Below are positions 1 to 9,189 of a DNA stretch of 64,000 bases, piece after piece. Both the position numbers and the translations under genes were made by a program. The DNA comes from Chlorobaculum sp. MV4-Y (lineage in GTDB: Bacteria; Bacteroidota; Chlorobiia; Chlorobiales; Chlorobiaceae). Each line of letters opens with the position of its first letter. Positions within the stretch are counted from its first letter, which is position 1. The stretch is taken from contig NZ_CP104202.1 of NCBI RefSeq assembly GCF_025244685.1, positions 1-64,000 of the forward strand, given 5' to 3'. A model generated the notes under the pieces. That model was not told the DNA's origin. It made no database searches and saw nothing but the letters and a program-made list of their open reading frames with translations.

Positions 1-420
1 CTCGTTCAGCGCAGCAGCGAACACAGAGGTCGAAAGCAGTTCGCCAAAGGAGCAGAAGCGATCCTTCGAGCGCTCGGTCAGCTCGCCGACAATCTCGATA
101 CCCTCGGTGAGGCGTTCGAGGCGGGTGAGATAGACGGTAATCTTTTCGATCACCTTTTTGCGCAGCTCCTCGCTTTCGATAAGCTCTCCGATCAGATCGA
201 GGTGAAACGCACGAACCTCGGCAACCAGTTGCTGCGCCTCTTCGAGACGCCCGGAACCAGCCGTGTCGGCAATCTGGATCAGTTTGTTGGTGATGCCGCT
301 GCACGCACTCAAAACGACGAGCGGCGCGCCCGATTTCTTCTTTTCAGAGACGTTGGCGATCACCTGTCGCATGGCCGCAGCCGTGCCGACAGAGGTGCCA
401 CCAAATTTCATGACTATCAT
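1..420 (-). CDS. lysC: Aspartate kinase, N-terminal part (runs off the window)
   Basis: Phosphorylates L-aspartate, the first step towards lysine, threonine, methionine and diaminopimelate; cytoplasmic. The protein opens with MKFGGTSVG, the lysine- and glycine-containing nucleotide/aspartate-binding signature of aspartokinases, followed by VVLSACSGITNKLI, which matches the second conserved block. About 140 residues are in the window; the rest of the kinase domain and the ACT domains lie to the left. Two starts are possible: ATG ending at 420 (GAGG only 2 nt upstream) or ATG ending at 411, which begins exactly at MKFGG and has GAGG 11 nt upstream. Whether this is a monofunctional enzyme or the front of a fusion with homoserine dehydrogenase cannot be seen. 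Confidence 0.9.
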   Translation of the reverse strand, partial: MIVMKFGGTSVGTAAAMRQVIANVSEKKKSGAPLVVLSACSGITNKLIQIADTAGSGRLEEAQQLVAEVRAFHLDLIGELIESEELRKKVIEKITVYLTRLERLTEGIEIVGELTERSKDRFCSFGELLSTSVFAAALNE

Positions 421-506
421 AACCTCAATCGAAAGAAATGGATATTGATCTTTTCAGGATCGTTTTCCGGTTCGGATTTACTATAATTCCATGATCGGCA
501 CACGTC

Positions 507-1155
507 ATGAATCCGGAACACCGGAAATCCAGTTTCACCGGCCCCATGAACGAGATCACCCGGTTCGCTCCGAAAGGCGCAAAAGCGACAAGCATACTCA
601 GAACACTGGCGCTCATGGCGCTCGCGTTTCTCATGCTCGCGCTTGGCGCATGTCAGAGCACGCGGTCGCTCTCCGAGCGCATGGAGAGCAAATATAGTTT
701 AAAAAAGAGAAAAACTTCTATCTCACGTCTCCGTCCCCAAGGCCCGGAACAGTGCCGCCTGCCGGTACGGGTTTCCGAACGGGCCTTCAGGGCGATGCTC
801 GATTCCATCGAAGAAACCAAAGGAGTCAAATATCGCTTTGGCGGAACCACGCGGGAAGGATTCGACTGCTCCGGCTTTGTGCAATATCTCTACAACTTTT
901 CATTCCAGCTGCTCTTGCCCCGCACCTCGACAGAGCTTGCCCTCCTCGTGTCCGATCATTCGCAAAGACCACCTGCAACCCGGCGACCTGGTCTTCTTTG
1001 CTGCCGGAGACGATATCACTCACGTTGGAGTCTACATCGGCAATGAACGCTTCGCCCACGCCTCATCGCGTGCTGGCATCAGCATCAGCACCCTGTTCCA
1101 GAATTATTACTCCACACACTTCGCCTTCGGCACGAGGATCATTCGGGTGGAGTAG
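507..1155 (+). pseudogene. NlpC/P60-family cell-wall hydrolase lipoprotein, frameshifted
   Basis: Predicted lipoprotein peptidoglycan endopeptidase. A hydrophobic signal segment ending LALGAC is a lipobox, so the protein would be anchored facing the periplasm. The catalytic-cysteine motif (KYRFGGTTREGFDCSGFVQYLY) is in the first frame, followed by LPRTSTELA. The second half, QPGDLVFFAAGDDITHVGVYIGN with the catalytic-histidine region and a normal C-terminus, is in the next frame. The switch lies between about 930 and 965; removing one base there (or adding two) would join the halves. Read as it stands, the first frame loses the histidine motif and ends near 1046. It may be a real disruption or a sequence error. 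The start is uncertain (507 or 546); neither has a clear ribosome-binding site. Confidence 0.75.
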
Positions 1156-1300
1156 TCGTTAATAATTGACAATGGATAGTTGGAAAGCAAAGGAGAATCA
1201 TCTTCTCCTGTTCGTCCTGTTTGACCTATAAGACCTGCCCGACCTATTCTCAGATTTACTATCTTCCCCACAGCACTTACTCACAGTAACACCACCGCCG

Positions 1301-2170
1301 ATGCAACCGCCGAAAACTCACAACCATATCGAACTCGCGTTCGAAATCGACAGCGAACTCTACGAACTCTACATCGCCGTGCTTTCTCAGGTCGGTATCG
1401 AATATTTCCTCGAAGACGACCACAAGCTGCTCGCCTACCTTCCCGAAAGCGACTGGAACGCCGACAAGGAGGCGTCTATAAAAATCATGCTTCAGGAGAC
1501 CTTCGGCTCCATCCCGCATTTTACGGCCTCGTTCATGGCCGACCGGAACTGGAACGCCGAGTGGGAGGCGCATTTGCAGCCGGTGGAAATTTCCGACCGC
1601 TTCCTGATCGTCCAGCACCAGAAGGAGTACAGTGTCAAACCGGGGCAGATCGTCATCGCGATCAATCCGAAGATGTCGTTCGGCACCGGTTACCACGCCA
1701 CCACGCGCCTGATGCTGCGCCAGATGGAGGCGCTTGATCTGGCGGGCAAAAAGATCATGGACATCGGCACCGGCACCGGCGTGCTGGCCATCGCGGCCCG
1801 CAAGCTTGGCAACCGCAATCCGATTCTCGCCTTCGACAACAACGCCTGGGCGGCAGAGAACGCCGTCGAGAACGTCGCCGAAAACGACGTGGCCGACATT
1901 CGCGTGGAGCTGCTCGACGCCGAAGAAGAGCTGGCTGCAAACCTTGAAGATGGCTATGACCTGATTCTGGCCAACATCAACAAGAACGTGCTCGACCGCA
2001 TTCTGCCGGTCATCCGCCGCCACGCGCCGGCGGCGCAGGTGCTTCTCTCCGGCGTACTGGTCTATGACGAACCGTGGCTGAAGCAGCTTCTCAAGCGGAT
2101 CAAATACACCAACGTCAAGACCATTTACGAAGACGAATGGCTCTCGGCGCTGGTCGAACCCGCAAAGTGA
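1301..2170 (+). CDS. prmA: Ribosomal protein L11 methyltransferase
   Basis: SAM-dependent methyltransferase that methylates lysines of ribosomal protein L11. 289 residues, the usual length. The N-terminal third is the substrate-recognition domain. The linker NPKMSFGTGYHATTRLML is the PrmA hallmark, followed by the SAM-binding glycine loop MDIGTGTGVLAIAA and the motif LILANINKNVL in the place of the NPPY-type catalytic motif. It is followed after 9 bp by ppx in the same direction. Start ATG 1301; no strong Shine-Dalgarno is visible. Confidence 0.94.
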   Translation: MQPPKTHNHIELAFEIDSELYELYIAVLSQVGIEYFLEDDHKLLAYLPESDWNADKEASIKIMLQETFGSIPHFTASFMADRNWNAEWEAHLQPVEISDRFLIVQHQKEYSVKPGQIVIAINPKMSFGTGYHATTRLMLRQMEALDLAGKKIMDIGTGTGVLAIAARKLGNRNPILAFDNNAWAAENAVENVAENDVADIRVELLDAEEELAANLEDGYDLILANINKNVLDRILPVIRRHAPAAQVLLSGVLVYDEPWLKQLLKRIKYTNVKTIYEDEWLSALVEPAK

Positions 2171-2179
2171 GCGAAGAAG

Positions 2180-3127
2180 ATGCCTGCTCCAACTGAACGC
2201 ATTGCCTGCATCGACGTCGGCACCAACACGGCGCTCCTGCTTGTGGCCGATCTTGAACCTGCGACTGGCCGGATCGTGACGGTCGATCACCGCCAGACCA
2301 TCGTGCGCCTGGGCCAAAAGGTCGATGAACACCGGATGATCCACCCCGAAGCGCTTGAACGGCTGAAGGCCTGCATGACGGAGTACCGGAAACTGTGCAG
2401 TGAACTCGAGGTGCGGCGCATCATCGCTGCTGGAACGAGCGCCCTGCGCGACGCGGCAAACCGCGACGAAATTATCGGTGCGGTGAAGGGCGCGACCGGC
2501 ATCGAAATCCGCTGCATCAGCGGAGACGAGGAGGCCGTACTCACCTTTTTTGGCGCGGTGGCCGGGCTGCCGGAAGTGCCGGAGCCCTTCACGGTGATCG
2601 ACATTGGCGGCGGCAGCACCGAAATCATCATGGGCACGGTCGAGCAGGTTGCAAGCGCGGTCAGCATGAATATCGGTTCGGTGAGAATGACCGAGCGCTT
2701 CTGTACCTCGATTCCACCTTCAGCGGAGGAGTTCGAGGCGGCAAAAAAGGAGATCGACCGCAATCTCGCCAGAAGCCTGCCGCCGTTCTTCGCGGGTCGC
2801 CAGCAGGTGTTCGGTGTGGCGGGCACGCTGACCACCATCGCTCAGGTGTGCATGGGCGACCGGCATTTCGACGTGGCGAAAGTGCAGGGTTACCAGCTCG
2901 AATACAGCGCGGTGCACCAGCTTCTCGAACGGCTCCGGGCGATGACGCTCGACGAAATCGCGGCGCTCGGCATTCCGGAGGGGCGCGCCGACGTCTTCAC
3001 GATGGGCACGCTCATCCTGCGCCAGTTCATGCGGATGCTCGGCGTCGGCACGGTAACGGTGAGCATTCAGGGGCTCCGTTACGGCATGGCGCAGCAGGAA
3101 CTTCAGCGCCTGCGGAACCGAAGCTGA
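2180..3127 (+). CDS. ppx: Ppx/GppA-family exopolyphosphatase
   Basis: Hydrolyses terminal phosphates of polyphosphate and/or the pppGpp 5'-phosphate. 315 residues, the short two-domain form of the family (E. coli Ppx and GppA are about 500). ASKHA-fold signatures are clear: phosphate-1 loop CIDVGTNTALLLV near the N-terminus, AAGTSALRDAANRDEI, and the phosphate-2 loop VIDIGGGSTEII. The C-terminal HD-like extension of the long enzymes is missing, so which substrate is preferred cannot be read from sequence. It lies 9 bp behind prmA and ends 3 bp before the convergent methyltransferase gene. Confidence 0.9.
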   Translation: MPAPTERIACIDVGTNTALLLVADLEPATGRIVTVDHRQTIVRLGQKVDEHRMIHPEALERLKACMTEYRKLCSELEVRRIIAAGTSALRDAANRDEIIGAVKGATGIEIRCISGDEEAVLTFFGAVAGLPEVPEPFTVIDIGGGSTEIIMGTVEQVASAVSMNIGSVRMTERFCTSIPPSAEEFEAAKKEIDRNLARSLPPFFAGRQQVFGVAGTLTTIAQVCMGDRHFDVAKVQGYQLEYSAVHQLLERLRAMTLDEIAALGIPEGRADVFTMGTLILRQFMRMLGVGTVTVSIQGLRYGMAQQELQRLRNRS

Positions 3128-3130
3128 GAC

Positions 3131-4342
3131 CTACGGCTTCCGGCACGAAAGCCAGACGAAGCCGCCTGAAGCACCCTTCGTGAAAAAGAGAAAGTGCTCG
3201 CTGCTCTCACCGATCTTGTAGCGCTTGCGCAGCTCCTCGACAGAGAGCGGAAAATCGCGTCGCTGAATAGCGGCGTTTGTGATCCCCAGTTCAGCAAGCT
3301 CCTTCCGGAAACTCTTCTGCCTGAATGGGCGGCACTCCTCAATACGGAAACTTCTGCCGGGAAATGGCTCGATCAGCCGATCCGACGTGAGATAATCGAC
3401 CGTGCGGTTCAGGAATGAAAGCTGCATTTGCCGGGCCAGCTCGCCGGTGAGCCGCGCCTTGATGATCGCCGCATCCGGCTCGTAAAGCCACGAGCCGGGC
3501 TTTTCCGCGACCTGACGCTCTGCGTCACCGGACGACGCGATCTCGAACGCCTCGTTTCCGAGGCACACCGCCCGGACGCCCGGCATTCGGCCAGCGTCGT
3601 GCCGACGATCCAGCAAAAGCAGCACCTCCTTGCACTCGCCATCGACCGAGACGGCGATAACTTCCGAGAGTGTCGGCAGTTGCGCATCGAGACCGCTGAT
3701 TTCAAGCGCTGGCGAGGCTTTGATACAGACCCTTGGGGCTTTGCGCAGCATCAGATCGTGCAGCCGCACCACGTCAGGACTCGACACCGACAGCCCCGCC
3801 GAGCGACCACCATGATCGCGCCGCGCCGGATCGACCAGTACCCAGTCGAACGAATCATCCGGATATCCAGCCAGCAGTTCTGCGCTGTCGCCGATGCGCA
3901 TCTCGACGTTGTTGATGCCCATCACGCGCCGGTTCGCCTCCGCAAGCCGCGCCAGCGCCTCGTCCCGCTCGCACGACACCACCTCGTCGAAGCGCCGGGC
4001 GAGAAAGAGCGTGTCGATTCCGAGTCCCCCCGTCAGATCGATCGCCCTGCGGCCATGCATCAGCGACGCTTTCCACTCCCCTGCCCGCTCGCCGGAAGCC
4101 TGTTCGAGGCCGAGCCGGGTGTAAAGCATTGGAAAGTGCGCCAGCGACGGTAGCTTCGCAGCCGCTTTTTTCCGGCAGGCAATCTGCTCGGCCATCGCCC
4201 GCACCGGCAAATCGCTCCTTCCGTGAAATTGCATCGCAAACGTCGCAGGATCGTCACCGGCGTGAGCGTCGATCAACGCAAGCACCTGCGGATCGAGCAG
4301 GCTGTTGAGTTCGTCGAGGGTCATAGTGAAAAAAGATTTCAT
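3131..4342 (-). CDS. Class I SAM-dependent methyltransferase with THUMP-like domain
   Basis: Predicted RNA-type methyltransferase. The SAM-binding core is AIDLTGGLGIDTLFLARRFDEVVSCERDE, followed by the acidic motif and WVLVDPARRDHGGRS, which is diagnostic of a family widespread in Bacteroidetes and Chlorobi annotated as THUMP-like methyltransferases. The C-terminal third (EECRPFRQKSFRKEL ... LFFTKGASGGFVWLSC) is the THUMP-like region. The open frame extends upstream to 4474, but the N-terminal stretch is low in family character; I prefer MKSFF at 4342 or MTLDELNSLL at 4324. Neither start has a clear SD. The substrate is unknown. Confidence 0.8.
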   Translation of the reverse strand: MKSFFTMTLDELNSLLDPQVLALIDAHAGDDPATFAMQFHGRSDLPVRAMAEQIACRKKAAAKLPSLAHFPMLYTRLGLEQASGERAGEWKASLMHGRRAIDLTGGLGIDTLFLARRFDEVVSCERDEALARLAEANRRVMGINNVEMRIGDSAELLAGYPDDSFDWVLVDPARRDHGGRSAGLSVSSPDVVRLHDLMLRKAPRVCIKASPALEISGLDAQLPTLSEVIAVSVDGECKEVLLLLDRRHDAGRMPGVRAVCLGNEAFEIASSGDAERQVAEKPGSWLYEPDAAIIKARLTGELARQMQLSFLNRTVDYLTSDRLIEPFPGRSFRIEECRPFRQKSFRKELAELGITNAAIQRRDFPLSVEELRKRYKIGESSEHFLFFTKGASGGFVWLSCRKP

Positions 4343-4592
4343 GGGGAGCGCCGCGTTGCGCGGGAACATTCCCTTGCTGCAGGATCCATTTTTGTTCATA
4401 TCACCCGGTTTCAACAGTCGTTGTCTCCGTTTACTTCGAAAGCAGTTGATGGTCCGAATAAACTGAAAAGCCACCTGATCACCATGTGCTTTCGTGACGG
4501 CTACAAGACAGGAACTTATGGAATTGATCTACTTTTTTCTACTTTTCGTCCTGCTTTCCCTCCCGTTACGAATGAGTGTTGAATGACTGCCA

Positions 4593-5915
4593 ATGAGCAC
4601 TGTTCCTGAAGAGGATTTTTCCGGAAATAACGATGACTCGCTTCCCTTGCCGTCCGGCGGCGGCCTGAAAGCCAAACTGCTGGCGGCGTTTCCCCCGTTT
4701 GCAAGCCGGAACTTCCGGCTCTATTTTGTCGGCCAGATCATCTCGATGATCGGCACCTGGCTTGAGATCGTGGCGCAGGGGTGGCTGGTGTTTGACATGA
4801 CCGGTTCGGCCTTCTGGGTAGGTGTCGCGGCGGCGGCATCGACGATTCCGACACTGCTCCTGTCGCTCTTCGGCGGGATGCTTGTTGACCGCTATCCCCG
4901 CAAGGCGGTGCTGCTCTGGTCGCAGGTGCTCTTGATGCTGCTCTCCTTCATTTTTGGCACAGTGGTTTTGCTCGGGATGGCGACACTTTCCTTCATTCTC
5001 GTGCTGGCCTTCCTGATTGGCAGCGTCAGCGCGGTCGCCACACCGGCCATCCAGGCGTTCATCAGCGAGATCGTGGAGCGCAAGCATTTGCCGGTTGCGG
5101 TCGCGCTGAACTCATCCATCTTCAATGCGTCGAGGGTGATCGGCCCGGTGCTGGCCGGGTTCATGATTATCTGGATTGGCACGGGTGGCGCCTACATCGC
5201 CAACGGGGTGAGTTTCATTGCCGTCATCGCGGCTCTGCTGGCAATCAGGATTCCGAACCCCGAAGCCCGGAAGGTTTCCATAGAACATCCGATCCAGTCT
5301 ATACGCGACGGCATTCTCTACGCCTGGACGCATCCGCTCATCAAGACGATAGTTCTTTTCGTTGCGGCGGTCTCGATTTTCGGCTGGTCGTTCATGTCGA
5401 TGCTGCCGGTGGTCGCCAAGCGGGAGTTCGGCATCGGGGCCGATGGCATGGGGTATCTCTATTCAGCGTTTGGGCTTGGCTCCCTTTTTGGCACGGTGGT
5501 GGTGTCGGTGTCGAGCGGGCGGGTGCGTAGCAGCTTTATGGTGATCGGCGGGGTTCTGATCTTTGCGCTTGGGCTGCTCTCCTTCACCTTTGCCAGGTGG
5601 TTACCGTTGGCACTTTGTTGCCTCTTCATTTCGGGCCTCGGCATGTTGAGCGCCTTCGCAACCATGACCGGCACGGTGCAGCGTCTGGTGGAAGATCGCT
5701 TCCGCGGGCGCGTTATGAGCATCTACCTGATGGTTCTGCTTGGCCTGATGCCCTTCGGCAATCTGCTGATGGGTTTGCTATCGGAGCATTTCGGTACTCC
5801 GGTTGCGCTCAGAACCGGCGCGATTATCACCATTGCCGCCACGCTCTTTCTGTTTCTGTCGCGCAAGGATATATCGAAAGCCTGGCAGGAGTACCAGTCC
5901 GCGACGGAGCCCTAG
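4593..5915 (+). CDS. MFS transporter (DHA3-like permease)
   Basis: Inner-membrane secondary transporter of 440 residues with about 12 hydrophobic segments. It begins with a polar cytoplasmic tail of about 35 residues, then FRLYFVGQIISMIGTWLEIVAQGWLVFDMTG, the typical first helix pair of the MFS_3/enterobactin-exporter-like group, and the MFS loop 2-3 motif GGMLVDRYPRK. The second half carries FRGRVMSIYLMVLLGLMPFGNLLMG. The substrate cannot be inferred. The gene stands alone between the leftward methyltransferase and msrB, and no regulator is adjacent. Confidence 0.88.
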   Translation: MSTVPEEDFSGNNDDSLPLPSGGGLKAKLLAAFPPFASRNFRLYFVGQIISMIGTWLEIVAQGWLVFDMTGSAFWVGVAAAASTIPTLLLSLFGGMLVDRYPRKAVLLWSQVLLMLLSFIFGTVVLLGMATLSFILVLAFLIGSVSAVATPAIQAFISEIVERKHLPVAVALNSSIFNASRVIGPVLAGFMIIWIGTGGAYIANGVSFIAVIAALLAIRIPNPEARKVSIEHPIQSIRDGILYAWTHPLIKTIVLFVAAVSIFGWSFMSMLPVVAKREFGIGADGMGYLYSAFGLGSLFGTVVVSVSSGRVRSSFMVIGGVLIFALGLLSFTFARWLPLALCCLFISGLGMLSAFATMTGTVQRLVEDRFRGRVMSIYLMVLLGLMPFGNLLMGLLSEHFGTPVALRTGAIITIAATLFLFLSRKDISKAWQEYQSATEP

Positions 5916-5966
5916 CCGGAACGCTTGCGCGGGCAATGCGGTTATGGTGGAAAAACCTTGACCGCC

Positions 5967-6526
5967 ATGAGACGAGTGACCACATTGATGTTTATGATGC
6001 TGACCGCGTTATCCGCTTGTCAGGCCTCACCGAAACCTTCGCCAACGAAACCAGGCAGCGCCATGAGCAACGACAGCCGTCCTCACAATCCCTACTACTC
6101 CCGCACCGATACCGCCCGGCTTGACCTGCCCAACGAGGTCTGGAAAAAGGTGCTTTCTCCCGAGCTCTACGCGGTGGCGCGGCTTGGCGAGACCGAGCGG
6201 GCGTTTACCGGCAAATACTGGAATTACGAAGGGCGCGGAACCTACTACTGCGCGGTCTGTGGCAATGCGCTGTTCCGGTCGGATGCCAAGTTCGCCAGCA
6301 CCTGTGGCTGGCCGAGCTTTTTCGAGACGGTACGTCCTGGCAGCGTTACGTATCGTGACGATACCTCGTACGGCATGGTGCGTACCGAAGTGCTTTGCGG
6401 GCGTTGTGGCGCGCACCTTGGTCACGTCTTCGACGACGGCCCGCCCCGACCGGCAAGCGTTTCTGCATGAACTCAATCTCCCTTGAATTCGAGCCTGATC
6501 ATCCTGAAACAGCAAAGCCGCAGTGA
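5967..6526 (+). pseudogene. msrB: Peptide-methionine (R)-S-oxide reductase, frameshifted before the catalytic Cys
   Basis: MsrB reduces methionine-R-sulfoxide in proteins. This copy has a lipoprotein signal (MRRVTTLMFMMLTALSAC), so it would act outside the cytoplasm. The zinc-binding CxxC pairs are present (YYCAVCGNALF and VLCGRCGAHLGHVFDDG). After GPP the frame is lost and translation stops at 6468-6470. One extra C in the C-run 6444-6447 would restore GPPPTGKRFCMNSISLEFEP and a stop at 6524-6526. The catalytic cysteine is the one in RFCMNS, so the product as written would be inactive. Upstream ATG 5925 is possible, but 5967 fits the signal peptide. Confidence 0.85.
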
Positions 6527-6592
6527 TCTTCTTCGGCTTCTGCTTGACTGTTGTGCAGCATGTCAGGCAACACTGTCATATCGCGATATTCT

Positions 6593-8197
6593 TCAGTGCA
6601 CCGATGACATGTCCACCGTCTCTTTTTTGTCCACCCTGATAAAGAGCAGCAGTGGCAGGCAGACAGCGAAGAGGATGGCGATCATTTTGAAGGCGTCCAT
6701 GTAGGCCAGGTGGTAGCTCTGGCGGGTGACGATGGCTTCGAGTGCGGCCAATGCGCTCTGTTTCGCTTCGATCGGCGAGAGCATGTGCTGGCCAAGCATC
6801 TGCTTCATTCCCTCCAACCGTTCGACGGCGGCAGGGTCGTAGGGCGACAGATGGCCGAGCAGCTCCGTGCGGTGCGCGGCCACGCGCTGGGCGACGTAGG
6901 TGTTGGTGATGGCGATGCCGAACGAACCCCCGAGTTGGCGCACCATGTTGTTCAGGCCGGTCGCCTGCCCGATGTCCTTGCCGTGTAGGCCTGTGACGGC
7001 GAGCATTGTCACTGGAATGAAGATGAAGCCGAGCGCGAGGCCGCGAATGAGCAGGATCAGGAAAAAGTTTTCAGCGCCCGATTGCAGCGTCTGGTTGCCC
7101 AGCTCCCAGCAAAACCAGAAAAAGGCGACCATGCCAAACCCCATGAGGGCTTTCGGGGATACCCCTTTTTGCACCGCGATGCCGAGCGGCATGGAGATGA
7201 CGCCGGTGAGCATGGCGCTGGGAAAGAGCACCAGACCCGTCAGCAGCGCCGTGAAGCCGAGCAGGCGCTGCACGAAGACCGGAAAGACGAAGAGCGAACC
7301 GTACAAACCGAAGCCGACGATGAAGGTCAGTACCGCGCCGATGGCCAGGTTCTTGCTTCGGCCAAGCACGGAGAGATCGACCGCTGGGTGCTCGGTGTGC
7401 AGCTCGTGCCACACGAAAGAGACGAGGGAGACCACGGCGATGATGGTGAACCAGGTGATGTATGGCGTTTCAAACCAGTCCTTCGACTCGCCACGTTCGA
7501 GGACGAACTGGAGTGAGCCGATGCCGACGGAGAGCAGGCCGATGCCCGCCCAGTCGATCTTTTCGACCGAATGCGTTACCCTCGGCTCCTTGACGTAGGT
7601 TAGTGCGGCCCAAGCTGCGAGCAGGCCAACCGGAATGTTCACGAAAAAGCACCACTTCCAGGCGAAGTAGTCCACCAGCCAGCCGCCGAGCAGTGGGCCG
7701 ATGGTCGGGCCGAGCACGAGGCCCATCGAAAAGATGCCGGTCGCCGCGCCGCGCTCTTCGGGCTTGAAGGTTTCGTAAAGGATCGCCTGCGAGGTCGGCA
7801 GGAGCGCTCCGCCACCGATACCCTGGATGAAGCGGAAGAGCACCAGTGTCCAGATGTTCGTCGCCATGCCGCAGAGCAGCGAAGCGGCGGTGAAGAGCAG
7901 GATCGAGCCGATGAAGTAGTTCCGACGTCCGAAAAGGTTGCCGAGAAATCCCGACAACGGGATGACGATCACGTTGGCGATGGCGTAACTCGTCACCACC
8001 CAAGAGACATCCTCGATGCTCGCACCGAGGTTGCCGCTGATGTGGTTGATGGCGACGTTGACGATGGTGGTGTCGATCAGTTCGAGCATCGCGGCCACGA
8101 TGACCGTGGCGGTGATGATCCACTTCCTGATCCCGGTTTCGTAATGGTGCTCCGCCGTCTGGGCAGCCGACGTGGCTGTTGCAGTATTCTCTGACAT
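6593..8197 (-). CDS. emrB: Multidrug efflux MFS permease, EmrB/QacA (DHA2) type
   Basis: Inner-membrane drug:proton antiporter with 14 predicted helices; about 534 residues. The DHA2 signature LELIDTTIVNVAINHISGNLG follows the first helix, then WVVTSYAIANVIVIPLSGFLGNLFGRRNYF (motif A loop) and the motif C-like GPTIGPLLGGWLVD. The ATG overlaps the stop of emrA in the arrangement TGATG, so translation is probably coupled. Together with EmrA and TolC it would form a tripartite pump spanning both membranes. The substrate is unknown. A GTG immediately before the ATG (8200) is an alternative start. Confidence 0.92.
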   Translation of the reverse strand: MSENTATATSAAQTAEHHYETGIRKWIITATVIVAAMLELIDTTIVNVAINHISGNLGASIEDVSWVVTSYAIANVIVIPLSGFLGNLFGRRNYFIGSILLFTAASLLCGMATNIWTLVLFRFIQGIGGGALLPTSQAILYETFKPEERGAATGIFSMGLVLGPTIGPLLGGWLVDYFAWKWCFFVNIPVGLLAAWAALTYVKEPRVTHSVEKIDWAGIGLLSVGIGSLQFVLERGESKDWFETPYITWFTIIAVVSLVSFVWHELHTEHPAVDLSVLGRSKNLAIGAVLTFIVGFGLYGSLFVFPVFVQRLLGFTALLTGLVLFPSAMLTGVISMPLGIAVQKGVSPKALMGFGMVAFFWFCWELGNQTLQSGAENFFLILLIRGLALGFIFIPVTMLAVTGLHGKDIGQATGLNNMVRQLGGSFGIAITNTYVAQRVAAHRTELLGHLSPYDPAAVERLEGMKQMLGQHMLSPIEAKQSALAALEAIVTRQSYHLAYMDAFKMIAILFAVCLPLLLFIRVDKKETVDMSSVH

Positions 8198-9189
8198 CAC
8201 TTCACCTTCACTTCGACAATCACATTCATACCTGCGGCAAGCGGCAGGCTGGGTTTTTCGTCGAAGACGATCTTGACCGGCACGCGCTGGGTCACCTTCA
8301 CGAAGTTGCCGCTGGCGTTATCGGGCGGAAGCAGAGCGAACTCGGCGCCCGTTCCTGCGGAGATCGAATCGACATGGCCTTTGATTTCCTTGCCGGGAAA
8401 GGCATCGACCCTGACGATCACCTTCTGGCCGGGGCGCATGTGTGCGAGCTGCGTCTCCTTGAAATTGGCCACAACCCACAACTCGCTGCTGCCGACGATG
8501 GCAATGAGCTGCTGGCCGGGAGTCACGTACTGACCGGGCTGGACGTTCTTTTTCGAGACCTTGCCGTCAGCTGGAGCGGTAATGGTTGCCCATGAAAGCT
8601 GGAGTTCGGCGCTTTTCAGCTCGGCTTTGGCGAGCTTTGCCTGGGCGAGCGCGGCTTTGTAGTTGTCGCCAGCAGCGGCGTGTTGCGCCGTCGAGGCGGT
8701 TGCGCCCGCCGTGGCGGCATCGAGTTCGGCGCGTGAGATCACATCCTGCTTCTGGAGGTTGCGGCTCCGGCGAAGATCGGCATTGAGCTTTTGCTGCGTT
8801 GCGCCCGCGGCCACGATTTCAGCCTGCGCCGCCGACACTGCCGCCCGCGCTCTCAGGAGCTGCGCTTCGGCCATGTCGCGCCGGATCTGGTAGTCCGAAG
8901 TGTCGATGCGGACGAGCACGTCGCCCTTTTTGACGCTCTGGTTGTCTTCGGCGAGCACCTCGACAACCTTGCCCGGCACGCGCGGAATGACCGGGTAGAT
9001 GTTTCCAACGATCTGTGCGTCGTCGGTGTCTTCGTAGCTGAACGAACGGACGAGTTTCATGCCACCCCAGATGACGCCGATGGCGAGCAAAATGCCGAAT
9101 ATCGCCATGCGCACCCACGAGCGCTCCTGTTTTGGTTTGCCCGCTTCGCTGGCCGGTGTCTGTGGATTGGATTGCTGCGTTTCTGCCAT
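8197..9189 (-). CDS. emrA: HlyD/EmrA-family membrane-fusion protein
   Basis: Periplasmic adaptor that links the EmrB permease to the outer-membrane channel. 330 residues: a short cytoplasmic N-terminus, one membrane anchor (MAIFGILLAIGVIWGGMKLV), then the lipoyl-type beta domain (TDDAQIVGNIYPVIPRVPGKVVEVLAEDNQSVKKGDVLVRID), an alanine-rich coiled-coil hairpin (about residues 90-190) and the closing barrel (APADGKVSKKNVQPGQYV). Length and order match EmrA. The start lies inside the reading frame of the upstream universal stress gene, which overlaps this gene in another frame. Confidence 0.92.
   Translation of the reverse strand: MAETQQSNPQTPASEAGKPKQERSWVRMAIFGILLAIGVIWGGMKLVRSFSYEDTDDAQIVGNIYPVIPRVPGKVVEVLAEDNQSVKKGDVLVRIDTSDYQIRRDMAEAQLLRARAAVSAAQAEIVAAGATQQKLNADLRRSRNLQKQDVISRAELDAATAGATASTAQHAAAGDNYKAALAQAKLAKAELKSAELQLSWATITAPADGKVSKKNVQPGQYVTPGQQLIAIVGSSELWVVANFKETQLAHMRPGQKVIVRVDAFPGKEIKGHVDSISAGTGAEFALLPPDNASGNFVKVTQRVPVKIVFDEKPSLPLAAGMNVIVEVKVK

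Noticed and set aside
6444-6470. Possible selenocysteine MsrB because an in-frame TGA follows the break
   Set aside because: The catalytic position is a normal TGC in the shifted frame, and the TGA does not lie at the catalytic position. A missing C is simpler.
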